Below, in pieces: positions 43,767 to 54,088 of a DNA stretch of 64,000 nucleotides. Under the pieces are notes generated by a model that saw only the letters and a list, made by a program, of their open reading frames with translations, did no database searches and was not told where the DNA came from. A program made the translations under genes and the position numbers. Position 1 is the stretch's first letter. Each line of letters opens with the position of its first letter. The DNA is from an uncultured Draconibacterium sp. (GTDB lineage: Bacteria; Bacteroidota; Bacteroidia; Bacteroidales; Prolixibacteraceae), in assembly GCF_963675585.1 (NCBI RefSeq), contig NZ_OY776414.1, positions 3,389,001-3,453,000 on the forward strand, given 5' to 3'.

Positions 43767-46079
43767 ATGGTAAACGCTACAATTAAGACGATTGAACTTG
43801 CTGATGGCAGGTCGATTACCATTGAAACCGGAAAATTGGCAAAACAAGCCGATGGTTCGGTAGTGGTTCGAATGGGTGACACCATGTTGCTGGCTACGGT
43901 AGTTTCAGCAAAAGAAGCCAAAGAAGATGTAGATTTTATGCCGGTATCGGTTGATTACCGCGAGAAATTTTCAGCCGCAGGTCGTTTCCCCGGAGGATTT
44001 CTGAAAAGAGAAGCCCGTCCAAGTGACGAAGAAATTTTAGTGGCACGTTTAGTTGACCGTGCATTACGCCCACTTTTCCCTGCCGATTACCACGCTGAAA
44101 CAGCTGTGATGATTTCGCTTATTTCAGTAGGAAAAGACGAAATGCCGGATGCATTGGCAGGATTAGCTGCTTCGGCTGCTATTGCAGTATCTGACGTTCC
44201 GTTTGAAACACCAATTTCGGAAGTACGTGTTGCACGTATTAACGGCGAATTCGTTATCAACCCAACACGTGTTGAGATGGAAGAAGCTGATTTGGAAATT
44301 ATGGTTGGTGCTTCGTTCGACAACATTATGATGGTTGAGGGCGAAATGAGTGAGGTTTCAGAAGAGGTTATGCTGGAAGCCATTAAAGTGGCGCACGACG
44401 AAATTAAAAAACAATGTAAAGCTCAGGAAGAATTAGCTGCTGAGATTGGTGTTGTAAAACGTGAATACTGTCATGAAAACAACGATGAAGTATTGCGCGA
44501 AAAAGTAAAAGCAGAAACCTACGAAGCCTGTTACGAAGTAGCTAAAAAACAACTTACGAATAAAGCAGAACGTATGGATGCGTTTATGGTAATTCGTGAT
44601 GAGTTTATTGAAAAATATACTGAAGCCAATACCGAAAATGAAGAAATTGATTTGGCACAGCACATTGGTTTAATTAAAAGATATTACCACGACGTTGAAA
44701 AAGAAGCCATGCGCCGCATGATTCTTGACGACAAAATTCGTTTGGATGGTAGAGCGACCAACGAAATTCGCCCAATCTGGGGTGAGGTAAATTACTTGCC
44801 GGGTGCTCACGGATCTGCTATTTTTACACGTGGAGAAACTCAGTCGTTGACTTCAGTTACCATGGGTACAAAAATGGACATTAAAAAAATTGATGCAGTA
44901 ACTTACCAGGGAACTGAGAAATTTTTATTGCACTACAATTTCCCTCCATTCTGTGTTGGCGATCCAAAAACACCACGTGGAACCAGCCGTCGTGAAATTG
45001 GTCACGGAAACCTTGCTTACCGTGGATTGAAAAAAATGATTCCGGAAGATTTCCCATACGTACTTCGAATTGTTTCTGATATTTTGGAATCAAATGGTTC
45101 ATCGTCGATGGCAACTGTTTGTGCCGGAACATTAGGAATGATGGATGCAGGTATCAAAATCAAAAAGCCGGTATCGGGTATCGCAATGGGATTAATCACC
45201 GATAAAGGAGCAGAAAAATACGCTGTTCTTTCTGATATTTTAGGTGACGAAGACCACCTGGGAGATATGGACTTTAAAGTTACAGGAACTGCCGATGGTA
45301 TTACTGCAACTCAAATGGATATTAAAGTTGACGGACTTCCTTACGAAGTGTTGGCCGAAGCGTTACAACAGGCAAAAGAAGGTCGTTTGCACATTCTTGG
45401 CGAAATGTTGAAAGTAATTCCGGAACCACGCGAAGATTACAAACCAAATGTTCCACGTATCGAAACAATCGTGATTCCGAAAGACATGATTGGTGCAATT
45501 ATCGGACCTGGAGGAAAAGTAATTCAAGCGATTCAGGAAGAAACTCAAACGGTTATTGTTATTGAAGAAGTGGATGACCAGGGAAGAGTTGAAATTTCGG
45601 GTGCCGGATTGGAACCAATTGAAGCTGCAAAAGCTAAAATTAAAGCCATTACTGCACTTCCTGAAGTAGGCGAAATTTACAAAGGAAAAGTAAAATCGGT
45701 TGTATCGTTTGGTGCGTTTATCGAAATCATTCCCGGAAAAGAAGGACTACTTCATATTTCGGAAATGGACTGGAAACGTATTGAAGCCGCCGAAGATTTT
45801 ACAAAAGAAGGCGAAATTCTGGAAGTTAAATTAATCGGTGTTGACGAAAAAACCGGTAAATTAAAACTTTCACGCAAAGTACTTCTTCCAAAACCTGAAG
45901 GTTATGTTGAACGTCCTCCAAGAGAAAATCGTCCTCCAAGAGGCGACAACCGTGGTGGTGACAGAAGAGGTGGTGACCGCCGTGGTGGTGACCGTCGCGA
46001 CGATCGCAGAGGTGGAGACCGCAGAAACAACGATTTCCGTCCGCGCCGTGACAACGACCGACCAAGATCAGAAGATTAA
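43767..46079 (+). CDS. pnp: Polynucleotide phosphorylase
   Basis: This 770-residue 3'-to-5' exoribonuclease uses phosphate. It has two RNase PH domains (about 10-230 and 310-540) around a helical linker, with ISLISVGKD and [16 protein letters not shown] in place. The KH domain has [14 protein letters not shown] and the S1 domain has [20 protein letters not shown]. The last 50 residues form an Arg/Gly/Asp-rich tail ([10 protein letters not shown] type repeats), longer and more repetitive than in the family core, which probably helps bind RNA. It ends at a strong terminator. Confidence 0.98.
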   Translation: MVNATIKTIELADGRSITIETGKLAKQADGSVVVRMGDTMLLATVVSAKEAKEDVDFMPVSVDYREKFSAAGRFPGGFLKREARPSDEEILVARLVDRALRPLFPADYHAETAVMISLISVGKDEMPDALAGLAASAAIAVSDVPFETPISEVRVARINGEFVINPTRVEMEEADLEIMVGASFDNIMMVEGEMSEVSEEVMLEAIKVAHDEIKKQCKAQEELAAEIGVVKREYCHENNDEVLREKVKAETYEACYEVAKKQLTNKAERMDAFMVIRDEFIEKYTEANTENEEIDLAQHIGLIKRYYHDVEKEAMRRMILDDKIRLDGRATNEIRPIWGEVNYLPGAHGSAIFTRGETQSLTSVTMGTKMDIKKIDAVTYQGTEKFLLHYNFPPFCVGDPKTPRGTSRREIGHGNLAYRGLKKMIPEDFPYVLRIVSDILESNGSSSMATVCAGTLGMMDAGIKIKKPVSGIAMGLITDKGAEKYAVLSDILGDEDHLGDMDFKVTGTADGITATQMDIKVDGLPYEVLAEALQQAKEGRLHILGEMLKVIPEPREDYKPNVPRIETIVIPKDMIGAIIGPGGKVIQAIQEETQTVIVIEEVDDQGRVEISGAGLEPIEAAKAKIKAITALPEVGEIYKGKVKSVVSFGAFIEIIPGKEGLLHISEMDWKRIEAAEDFTKEGEILEVKLIGVDEKTGKLKLSRKVLLPKPEGYVERPPRENRPPRGDNRGGDRRGGDRRGGDRRDDRRGGDRRNNDFRPRRDNDRPRSED

Positions 46080-46097
46080 TATTTTTGATGAACATAT

Positions 46098-46131
46098 AAA
46101 AAACGCTCTGCCACCTGGCAGGGCGTTTTTT
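46098..46131 (+). terminator. Terminator after pnp
   Basis: AAAAAACGCTCTGCC (46098-46112) pairs with GGCAGGGCGTTTTTT (46117-46131) with one mismatch. Confidence 0.9.
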
Positions 46132-46225
46132 GTTCAAATCTGTCTGGTTTTGATTAACTATAGACAACTTTCGTCACATTACTTTTAAATTCCTTTTTCT
46201 AAATTCGCAAACAAAACAGAAATAC

Positions 46226-46708
46226 ATGGATTCCTGGTCAAAACAATTAAATACCCAAATCGACGAAAAACTGAAAGGAGTAAACGAAAAAGACATTCGT
46301 TTTTTCAGAATAGATGAGTTTAAACGAAATGTTTCGCGCATCGACTCTTTTTCAAGCAGCTGTCACGAATGTCAGCAACAGAAACAATACATTCAGGAAG
46401 CGGTGGATAGCATCGACAAGGCAATTAAAAATGTTGGCTCGAAACGCCGCGATTACGATAAACTCATCTCAAAACTTTCGAAACACATGCAAAAAGAGCA
46501 TGGTTTTTATGCTCCCTACTATTTTACTTACATGTACTCGTTTCTGGGAATTGTTGCCGGAGGTTTGATTGGCTATCTTGTAATGAACCTTAATCCGGAA
46601 TACCAACTGGAGCTGTTTTGTTTGGGTTTTGCAATTGGATTATTGCCTCCCTATGTTGTTGGTTCGGTAAAAGACAAAAAAATAAGAAGACAAAAAAAAT
46701 TAATGTAA
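46226..46708 (+). CDS. Small membrane protein with CHEC motif, unknown
   Basis: This 160-residue protein has a helical charged N-terminal half with SCHECQQQK near residue 47, which could hold a metal or a disulfide. A coiled segment and then two membrane helices follow (about 103-120 and 128-147), with a basic tail KDKKIRRQKK. Both ends should be cytosolic. I do not recognise a named family. It lies 18 bases upstream of the S9 peptidase gene and may share its transcript. Confidence 0.6.
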   Translation: MDSWSKQLNTQIDEKLKGVNEKDIRFFRIDEFKRNVSRIDSFSSSCHECQQQKQYIQEAVDSIDKAIKNVGSKRRDYDKLISKLSKHMQKEHGFYAPYYFTYMYSFLGIVAGGLIGYLVMNLNPEYQLELFCLGFAIGLLPPYVVGSVKDKKIRRQKKLM

Positions 46709-46726
46709 TTCAATAAAAACTGCACA

Positions 46727-48853
46727 ATGAAGAACATATTTTTACTTTTAGGAACGGTTCTCGTTTTGGCGGCCTGCCACGAAACCACAAAAATTGAATA
46801 CCCGGTGACAAAAAAAGGAGATGTAAAAGACACGTATTTCGGAACTGAAGTGAGCGACCCGTATCGCTGGCTGGAAGATGACAATTCGGAAGAAACGGCA
46901 GAGTGGGTAAAAGAACAAAACAAAACCACTTTTGCCTACCTGAATAACATACCGTATCGCAGCGAAATTAAAGACAGGCTCTCAGCAATTTGGAATTACG
47001 AAAAAGTTGGAGCTCCATTTAAGGAAGGAGACTGGACCTATTTTTATAAAAATGATGGCCTGCAAAACCAGTACGTGGTTTACCGTTATAAAAACGGAGA
47101 GAGCCCGGAAACCGCACAGGTTTTTCTCGATCCAAATACGTTTGCCGAAGATGGCACTACTTCTTTGAGTACCTTGAGTTTTTCCGACAATGGCAAAATT
47201 GCTGCCTATTCAATTTCGGAAGGTGGCAGCGATTGGCGCAAAGTAATTATTATGGATGCCGAAACAATGGAACAGTTGGGCGATACTTTGATCGACATAA
47301 AATTCAGCGGCATTTCGTGGAAAGCAAACGATGGCTTTTTTTATTCGAGTTACGACAAACCAAAAGGCAGCGAACTTTCGGCAAAAACCGATCAACATAA
47401 ATTGTACTACCACAAACTGGGCACTGCACAAAGCGAAGATCAATTGATATTCGGTGGAACCGCAGCTGAAAAACACCGATACATTGGCGGATATACAACC
47501 GACGACAATAACTACCTGGTTATTACTGCAAGTATATCAACATCGGGAAATAAACTTTTTATTAAGGACCTGACAAAACCGGACAGCAAGCTGGTAACAA
47601 TTATAGGAGACGACAGCAGCGACACGCACGTAATTGACAATGACGGCAGCAAATTGTATTTGGTTACCAATTTGAATGCACCCAATACAAAAATTGTTAC
47701 AGTGGACTTCAGCAATCCTGCACCTGAAAACTGGGTGGATTTTATACCTGAAACAGAAAATGTGCTAAGTCCGTCAACCGGATGTGGTTATTTCTTTGCC
47801 ACTTACATGATTGATGCCGTTTCGAAAGTATACCAGTACGATTACGACGGGAAATTAATTCGCGAAGTTGAACTTCCGGGTGTTGGAACTGCCAGCGGAT
47901 TTGGAGCGAAAAAAGAAGATACGGAAATGTATTACACATTTACCAATTACACTACTCCGGGAAGTATTTATCAATACGATTTTAATACAGGCAACTCGGA
48001 ATTGTATGTAAAACCTGAGATTGATTTTAATCCCGATAATTTTGAAAGCAAACAGTTTTTTTACACCTCAAAAGACGGCACAAAAGTACCGATGATTATT
48101 TCGTATAAAAAAGGAATGGAACTGAATGGCAAAAACCCGACTATTTTATACGGTTACGGAGGTTTTAACATCAGTCTTACTCCTTCTTTTAGTATTGCCA
48201 ATGCCATTTGGATGGACATGGGCGGTATTTATGCTGTTCCAAACATTCGTGGTGGTGGCGAGTACGGAAAAAAATGGCACGTTGCCGGAACAAAACTTCA
48301 GAAACAAAATGTGTTTGATGACTTTATTGCTGCCGGCGAATACCTGATAAATGAAAACTACACCAGCGACGACTACCTGGCCATTCGCGGAGGTTCAAAC
48401 GGAGGATTGCTTGTGGGAGCTGTAATGACACAACGTCCTGATTTGATGAAAGTGGCACTTCCGGCAGTTGGCGTACTCGACATGTTACGTTACCATACCT
48501 TTACGGCAGGTGCAGGCTGGGCATACGACTACGGAACTTCGGAAGACAGCCAGGAAATGTTTGAATACATGAAAGCATATTCACCTGTTCACAGTGTTAA
48601 AGAAGGAGTTGAATATCCGGCAACACTTGTTACTACCGGCGATCACGACGACCGCGTTGTGCCGGCACACAGTTTTAAATTTGCTGCCGAGTTACAGGCA
48701 AAACAAGCGGGCACAAATCCAACTTTAATCCGGATTGAAACCGACGCAGGACACGGCGCAGGAACACCTGTAAGCAAAACCATTGAACAGTATGCCGACA
48801 TTTTTGGATTTACATTGTACAACATGGGAATTGAAAAATTATCAGCCGAATAA
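46727..48853 (+). CDS. Prolyl oligopeptidase family serine peptidase (S9A), lipoprotein
   Basis: This 708-residue exported peptidase should cut short peptides after proline. The signal ends at a lipobox (LAAC), giving a lipid-anchored protein. The N-terminus of the mature part has [15 protein letters not shown], as in prolyl oligopeptidase. A seven-bladed propeller follows, then an alpha/beta hydrolase domain from about residue 430. The triad is Ser in RGGSNGGLL near 558, Asp in DHDDRVVP near 643 and His in DAGHGAGTP near 677. All expected motifs are intact. Confidence 0.95.
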   Translation: MKNIFLLLGTVLVLAACHETTKIEYPVTKKGDVKDTYFGTEVSDPYRWLEDDNSEETAEWVKEQNKTTFAYLNNIPYRSEIKDRLSAIWNYEKVGAPFKEGDWTYFYKNDGLQNQYVVYRYKNGESPETAQVFLDPNTFAEDGTTSLSTLSFSDNGKIAAYSISEGGSDWRKVIIMDAETMEQLGDTLIDIKFSGISWKANDGFFYSSYDKPKGSELSAKTDQHKLYYHKLGTAQSEDQLIFGGTAAEKHRYIGGYTTDDNNYLVITASISTSGNKLFIKDLTKPDSKLVTIIGDDSSDTHVIDNDGSKLYLVTNLNAPNTKIVTVDFSNPAPENWVDFIPETENVLSPSTGCGYFFATYMIDAVSKVYQYDYDGKLIREVELPGVGTASGFGAKKEDTEMYYTFTNYTTPGSIYQYDFNTGNSELYVKPEIDFNPDNFESKQFFYTSKDGTKVPMIISYKKGMELNGKNPTILYGYGGFNISLTPSFSIANAIWMDMGGIYAVPNIRGGGEYGKKWHVAGTKLQKQNVFDDFIAAGEYLINENYTSDDYLAIRGGSNGGLLVGAVMTQRPDLMKVALPAVGVLDMLRYHTFTAGAGWAYDYGTSEDSQEMFEYMKAYSPVHSVKEGVEYPATLVTTGDHDDRVVPAHSFKFAAELQAKQAGTNPTLIRIETDAGHGAGTPVSKTIEQYADIFGFTLYNMGIEKLSAE

Positions 48854-48929
48854 GAAACAGTAGATCTATAAAAGGATAAAATTTAGCGAGCTTAACCAAG
48901 AGCTTCTAAGAATAAATTGTATTTTTGAG

Positions 48930-48965
48930 TTCCCGGTAAACATATTCTGTTACCGGGAATTTTTA
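48930..48965 (+). terminator. Terminator after the S9 peptidase
   Basis: TTCCCGGTAA (48930-48939) and TTACCGGGAA (48950-48959) form a perfect stem followed by T's, just before the kinase gene. Confidence 0.85.
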
Positions 48966-48975
48966 TGTTGTAATT

Positions 48976-49605
48976 ATGCAGTTTCTCGTTATTGAAGGAA
49001 ATATTGGAGCCGGAAAATCAACGCTTTCGAAAATGATTGCCAAAGAGCAAAATGCCAAACTGGTTTTGGAACAATTTGCCGACAATCCTTTTTTGCCAAA
49101 ATTCTACAAAGACCAGGAACGGTATTCGTTTCCACTTGAACTTTCCTTTTTAGCCGATCGCTACAATCAAATAAAAAACGAGGTACTCAACCTCGATCTT
49201 TTTCAACCATTTATGGTGGCCGATTATTATTTTGCCAAAACAGCCATTTTTGCACAAAACACCTTAAAAGATGACGAGTACCGGTTATTCCGGCAAATAT
49301 TCGACATTATTTTTGAAACCATGCCCAAACCCGATTTGTACGTTTACCTGCATTCCGACATCGATCGGTTACTAAAAAACATAGCAAAACGTGGACGCGA
49401 TTACGAACAAGATATAAATCCGGCTTACCTCGACAAAATCAGCAAAGGTTACTTCCATTTTTTCAAACAAATTAATAGCTTCCCAATCTTGATTATCGAC
49501 ATAAATAACATCGATTTTGTTAAAAATCCTGAAGATTTTATAAGAATCAAAAATGCGATTTTTAATAGTGATTATAAATTAGGGATAAACCGCCTGATAT
49601 TGTGA
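48976..49605 (+). CDS. Deoxynucleoside kinase
   Basis: This 209-residue cytosolic kinase is of the deoxyadenosine/deoxyguanosine kinase (dNK) family. The P-loop EGNIGAGKST lies at residues 7-16, EQFADNPFLPKFY supplies the substrate-binding Glu, DRYNQI the DR(S/Y) motif, and KRGRDYEQDI the Arg-rich lid. It salvages deoxynucleosides with ATP. The start lies 11 bases after the upstream terminator, so a promoter must overlap that region or read-through must occur. Confidence 0.92.
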   Translation: MQFLVIEGNIGAGKSTLSKMIAKEQNAKLVLEQFADNPFLPKFYKDQERYSFPLELSFLADRYNQIKNEVLNLDLFQPFMVADYYFAKTAIFAQNTLKDDEYRLFRQIFDIIFETMPKPDLYVYLHSDIDRLLKNIAKRGRDYEQDINPAYLDKISKGYFHFFKQINSFPILIIDINNIDFVKNPEDFIRIKNAIFNSDYKLGINRLIL

Positions 49606-49646
49606 TAAAAACTTGATTCTCCGCTTTCAAATAATAAAAAGCTTTA

Positions 49647-49654
49647 TATTTTTG
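49647..49654 (+). promoter_or_regulatory. -7 promoter element of the OmpA-like/TPR lipoprotein gene
   Basis: TATTTTTG matches TAnnTTTG, 47 bases before the ATG at 49702. There is no clear -33 TTTG. Confidence 0.4.
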
Positions 49655-49701
49655 TGTGCTTAAGTGTAAAATTTTAATATACGTATAAACAATTGTCTGT
49701 T

Positions 49702-51453
49702 ATGAGAAGAATCAACTTTAAACCGTCTGTACTTGTAGTATTGGTGGCTGTACTTCTATCAAGTTGTGCAGGACTCAACAAAATGAAAAAGAATGCTGAT
49801 AATATCAACTTCAAAGTTACTCCTGAGGTGCTTGAAGCACACGCAAGTGAAGTTGATTTGGCAATCGACACCCGTTTCCCTGCCAAATATTTTGATAAAA
49901 AAGCGACTTTAACCGCAACTCCTGTTTTAAAATTTGCCGATGGCGAAACCAAATTCAAACCGGTTACCGTTCAGGGCGAAAAAGTAGAAGCAAACAATAA
50001 AGTTATTGGAGTAGCCGGAGGTAACGTTAGTTACAAAGACATGGTTGCTTTCGATAAAGCAATGGCGAAATCAGAATTGTATGTAAACATTACTGCTTCT
50101 AAAGGTGGTAAAAGCGTTGATTTCGATCCCATTAAAATTGCTGACGGAGTATTGGCAACCAGCGAAAAAGTTATTGTTATGCCACAACCCATTTTAGGCG
50201 TTGTTCGCGAAGCAAATACAAGTGGCAAATACGATGCAAACATCGATGCATTTCAACGAGTAGTACCTGACGAAATGATGGCTGATATCAAATATTTGAT
50301 CAACAAATCAAATCTTCGCAGCGATGAAACAGGAAAAAGCGAAGTTGTTGCTTTAGAAGACTATACTAAAAAAGCCAACAGCGACGAAAGAATCGACCTG
50401 AAAGAAGTTGAGGTTTCTGCTTATGCTTCTCCTGACGGTGAAATTGATTTCAACACTGATCTTGCTGCAAAACGTAAAGAAACTTCTTCTCAGTTTTTAG
50501 CTAAAAAATTGAAAGAAGCAGGTGTTAACGTTGAATTGAAAACAAAATACACTCCTGAAGACTGGGATGGTTTCAAAGAATTAATGGAGAAATCTAACAT
50601 TCAGGATAAAGAATTGATTTTACGCGTACTTTCTATGTACAACGATCCTGAAGTTCGTGAGCGCGAAATCAGAAACCTTAGTGTAACTTTCACTGATGTT
50701 GCCGAAGAAATTCTTCCTCAACTACGTAGAGCTAAATTAACTACCAGCGTTGATTTTATTGGTAAAACTGACGAAGAATTAAAAGCAGCTGCAAAAGCTG
50801 ATCCTTCTTCTTTAAATCCTGCTGAATTGCTTTACGCTGCTACTTTGTTTACCGACTTAAACGACCAGCTTGCAATTTACAACTCGTTTATTAAAGTTTA
50901 TCCAAACGACTGGAGAGGGCCAAACAACGCAGGTTATGTATTGGTAAAACAGTGGAAACATGCACAGGCAAAACCATTGTTCGAAAAAGCAGAAAAACTG
51001 AAAAACAACGAACCTATTGTTAAAAATAACGTTGGCGCTATTGCTTTAACTGAAGGAGATGTTGCAGGTGCCGAAACATTATTTGGTGCTGCTGCAGGTG
51101 CAGGCGAAGAAGTAAACTACAACATGGGTATTGTTAGCATTAAAAAAGCTGATTATGCCAAAGCAGTTAAATACTTCAGCAAATTTAAAGATGTAAACTC
51201 TGGCCTGGCTAAATTATTGGCCGGCGACAACAACGGAGCAATCAAAGATCTTGATGCTTGTACAATTGAAGGTTGTTACATGACTGAATATTTTAAAGCT
51301 GTTGTTGGTGCACGCACTGCAAAAGAAGCTTTGTTGTTCGACAGTTTGAAAGCTGCCTGCGACATGAATGCTGATTTAAAAGCAGTTGCTAAAACTGATA
51401 TGGAATTCGCAAAATATTTCGACAATGCTAAATTTAAAGCAATTGTTGACTAA
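49702..51453 (+). CDS. Lipoprotein with OmpA-like domain and TPR repeats
   Basis: The ATG at 49702 gives a 583-residue lipoprotein with lipobox LSSC. Residues about 230-340 resemble an OmpA C-terminal-like (peptidoglycan-contacting) fold, with VEVSAYASPDGEIDFNTDLAAKRKE split over the key N and R positions. The C-terminal 200 residues contain TPR-like repeats (WRGPNNAGYVLVKQWKHAQA, NMGIVSIKKADYAKAVKYF). Codon choice is very regular, suggesting high expression. It may link the outer membrane to the cell wall, as inference. A strong terminator follows. Confidence 0.75.
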   Translation: MRRINFKPSVLVVLVAVLLSSCAGLNKMKKNADNINFKVTPEVLEAHASEVDLAIDTRFPAKYFDKKATLTATPVLKFADGETKFKPVTVQGEKVEANNKVIGVAGGNVSYKDMVAFDKAMAKSELYVNITASKGGKSVDFDPIKIADGVLATSEKVIVMPQPILGVVREANTSGKYDANIDAFQRVVPDEMMADIKYLINKSNLRSDETGKSEVVALEDYTKKANSDERIDLKEVEVSAYASPDGEIDFNTDLAAKRKETSSQFLAKKLKEAGVNVELKTKYTPEDWDGFKELMEKSNIQDKELILRVLSMYNDPEVREREIRNLSVTFTDVAEEILPQLRRAKLTTSVDFIGKTDEELKAAAKADPSSLNPAELLYAATLFTDLNDQLAIYNSFIKVYPNDWRGPNNAGYVLVKQWKHAQAKPLFEKAEKLKNNEPIVKNNVGAIALTEGDVAGAETLFGAAAGAGEEVNYNMGIVSIKKADYAKAVKYFSKFKDVNSGLAKLLAGDNNGAIKDLDACTIEGCYMTEYFKAVVGARTAKEALLFDSLKAACDMNADLKAVAKTDMEFAKYFDNAKFKAIVD

Positions 51454-51479
51454 TTAAGTTGTGATAAACTTATTTGAAG

Positions 51480-51507
51480 AAGGGCATCCGTTTGGATGCC
51501 CTTTTTT
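51480..51507 (+). terminator. Terminator after the OmpA-like/TPR lipoprotein
   Basis: AAGGGCATCC (51480-51489) and GGATGCCCTT (51494-51503) are followed by T's. Confidence 0.9.
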
Positions 51508-51572
51508 ATGCTGCAAAGATTTTGATCCAGATAGCAAAGCAACCTTCCACTCCCTTTTTACATCTTAAAAAC

Positions 51573-54005
51573 ATGATTGTTTTTAAACCGGCTAAATTTT
51601 TGGTTTTTGCATTTTTTGCACTGCTGCTTTCGGTAAATGCCAGGGCACAATATTCGTATGTGGGGCGCACCAGCGAATTAAGTTCCGGCTATCCGGTAGC
51701 TGATGTAAACATTACGCATAAAAGATTGGGCACTACAATTGTTTCAGACCAAAATGGAGCCTTTTCGTGGGATTTTGACTCACCGGAAAAAACACAAAAC
51801 TACCGGATTATTTACAACCTGTTTTTTGCCCCCGACAACGCAAATGTTTCCTTACGTTTATTTACCAGCGATGGAAAAATCCTCATTGAAACACCTGAGA
51901 TTGGCGCCGGAGAAACCTACCTTCTGCCAAAACTAAAACCCGGCGTGTACATATTACAGGTTTTGTCTTATGCTAAAGTTGACGCATTAAAACTCTTTTC
52001 GTCGGGCGAACTACTTACGATCCTACAAAACCGGGAGCCCCAAAAAAGCACCTATTCAAACGATACTTTAGTCTTTTCGAAAAATGGATACTACAGTGTT
52101 GAAATTCCTTTTCCGCAGAAAGACACCATTGCGCATGTAAAACTATTGTCGAAAACCGACAATGATTTAAATTACTTAAACGGACTACCCAACTACCAGG
52201 CTTTCGACCTATTGCAAAGCAGTCCGTTTGTTACCAACCAGGGCGAAGTGGAATCGCTGAAATTTATTTACAACCAACACGACAACCGCATGTATTACAT
52301 GAACAGCAAAAGGTTTGAATTTCATTTTCCCTTTGCCGAGCAGTTTCTGGGTTACAACAAAGGGCATTACCATTTTAACATGACCCAATACACCAATTCA
52401 GGCGAACGCTTTCTATACCCGGGCTCAATAAACTATTACAAGGCGCTTGATAAATACGTGCTGCGTTTTTATGCCGGCGACGAAATGGATTGTTCGCAGA
52501 TCAGGCACATTTTCGACCGAATAAGTTCAACATCGTATTTGCAAGGCAAACTGTATTTATACCCTAACAACCCCGAATGGGAAAGCTGCTCTGAAGTGCC
52601 GGTAATAACTTCCGACGAATTGTATGAGGGGCAAAATTACCAGGCATTAAACCTCGCCAGTGGCTACGGATACTTGCGAAAAGTCGACTATGAACAGCTG
52701 AATTCAAACTACCTGGGGAAACACGATATTATTGTATTAAACGGCATTCCAAACGATGTTTCGGTGGTTGCCGGAATTATTACTACCGAGTTTCAAACAC
52801 CACTTAGCCACATTAACATTTTAAGCCACAACCGCGGAACACCAAACATGGCCCTCAGAAATGCATGGAACCATCCAAAGCTTGAAGAATTAATGGGCGA
52901 ACTGGTTTACCTTGAGGTGCAGGCCGATTCGTTTATCATACGAAAAGCCACTTTGGATGAAGCCACTGCCTTTTGGTCTCAAAACGAGCCTCAAACTGTT
53001 GTGTCGCTCCCGAAAAACACAAACACATCGGGTTTAATCGATTTAGAAAAAGCAGGTTATTCGAGCGTTAATACAATTGGAGGGAAAGCTGCAAATTTTG
53101 CAGAACTGCTAAAGCTTCAAAATCCATCCATCACCACACCCGAAAATCCTTTTGCCATTCCGTTCCATTATTACAAACGGCACATGGAAAACAATCAAAT
53201 CGATTTGTTTATGAACGACTTATTCGAAAATGAAATGTTTAAAACCAACCAGGAATACCGGAAACAAAAGCTGGAAGAACTGCGAACTAAAATTATTGAG
53301 GCCCCACTCGATCCTGCGTTAACAGAATTGATTCGTACAAAAATTAAGAATTTTAAAGATTTTGATGCCTGGCGTTTTCGTTCGTCCACCAATGCCGAAG
53401 ACCTGGAGTTCTTTTCGGGTGCCGGATTGTACGATTCCTTTTCGGCTAAAAAAGACGATGAAAACAAAACCATTGAAAATGCCATAAAAAAAGTGTGGGC
53501 AAGCTGCTGGAATTTCAGAGCATTCGAAGAACGCGAGTACTATAAAATAGAGCAAAACTCAGTAGCAATGGGCATTTTGGTTCACCGCTCTTTTCCAAAC
53601 GAAAATGCGAACGGAGTTGTTATCACCAAAAACCTGTACAACATTAATCCCGGATTTATTGTAAATGTTCAGTTCGACGAATACAGCATTGTATTTCCCG
53701 AGCCCGGAGTTCTTCACGATCAACTTATACTTTACACCTATTCGCTTGATCCGTCGCACAAATTTACCATCGAATATTTGTCGCATTCCAACATCCCTGG
53801 CTACAGCGGACAAAATGTATTAACCGAAAAAGAATTGTATCAGCTGGGAGAAGATTGTCTGCAAATTAAAAATCACTTTTTCAACAATGTACCTCATTCG
53901 TGCTCTTGCCTTTTTGATGATTTTGGACTCGATATTGAATTTAAAATTGATTCGCCCAACGGAAAAAGGAAACTTTATATAAAGCAGGTTCGCCTTTATC
54001 ATTGA
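51573..54005 (+). CDS. Exported phosphohistidine/ATP-grasp (dikinase-like) protein
   Basis: The ATG at 51573 gives an 810-residue protein with a signal peptide (cut after VNARA). The upstream ATG in this frame at 51474 overlaps the preceding terminator. Residues 25-65 resemble a carboxypeptidase-regulatory-like repeat. Residues about 85-130 (VSLRLFTSDGKILIE, PGVYILQV) resemble a beta-sandwich of the type IX sorting kind, here internal. A phosphohistidine swivel motif TPLSHINILSHNRGTP has His near 413. A PPDK-type ATP-grasp domain fills 495-805 (IGGKAANFAELL, RSSTNAEDLEFFSGAGLYDS). The PEP-binding barrel is absent. The order His domain then ATP-grasp is that of glucan water dikinase, opposite to PPDK. 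Confidence 0.78.
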   Translation: MIVFKPAKFLVFAFFALLLSVNARAQYSYVGRTSELSSGYPVADVNITHKRLGTTIVSDQNGAFSWDFDSPEKTQNYRIIYNLFFAPDNANVSLRLFTSDGKILIETPEIGAGETYLLPKLKPGVYILQVLSYAKVDALKLFSSGELLTILQNREPQKSTYSNDTLVFSKNGYYSVEIPFPQKDTIAHVKLLSKTDNDLNYLNGLPNYQAFDLLQSSPFVTNQGEVESLKFIYNQHDNRMYYMNSKRFEFHFPFAEQFLGYNKGHYHFNMTQYTNSGERFLYPGSINYYKALDKYVLRFYAGDEMDCSQIRHIFDRISSTSYLQGKLYLYPNNPEWESCSEVPVITSDELYEGQNYQALNLASGYGYLRKVDYEQLNSNYLGKHDIIVLNGIPNDVSVVAGIITTEFQTPLSHINILSHNRGTPNMALRNAWNHPKLEELMGELVYLEVQADSFIIRKATLDEATAFWSQNEPQTVVSLPKNTNTSGLIDLEKAGYSSVNTIGGKAANFAELLKLQNPSITTPENPFAIPFHYYKRHMENNQIDLFMNDLFENEMFKTNQEYRKQKLEELRTKIIEAPLDPALTELIRTKIKNFKDFDAWRFRSSTNAEDLEFFSGAGLYDSFSAKKDDENKTIENAIKKVWASCWNFRAFEEREYYKIEQNSVAMGILVHRSFPNENANGVVITKNLYNINPGFIVNVQFDEYSIVFPEPGVLHDQLILYTYSLDPSHKFTIEYLSHSNIPGYSGQNVLTEKELYQLGEDCLQIKNHFFNNVPHSCSCLFDDFGLDIEFKIDSPNGKRKLYIKQVRLYH

Positions 54006-54088
54006 GATAGTAATAAAAATCCTTTTTTATCTTCTGAATAAACCCTATTTTTTGGCCTTAATAGAAAAGAAAAAACATTTAATGCACT

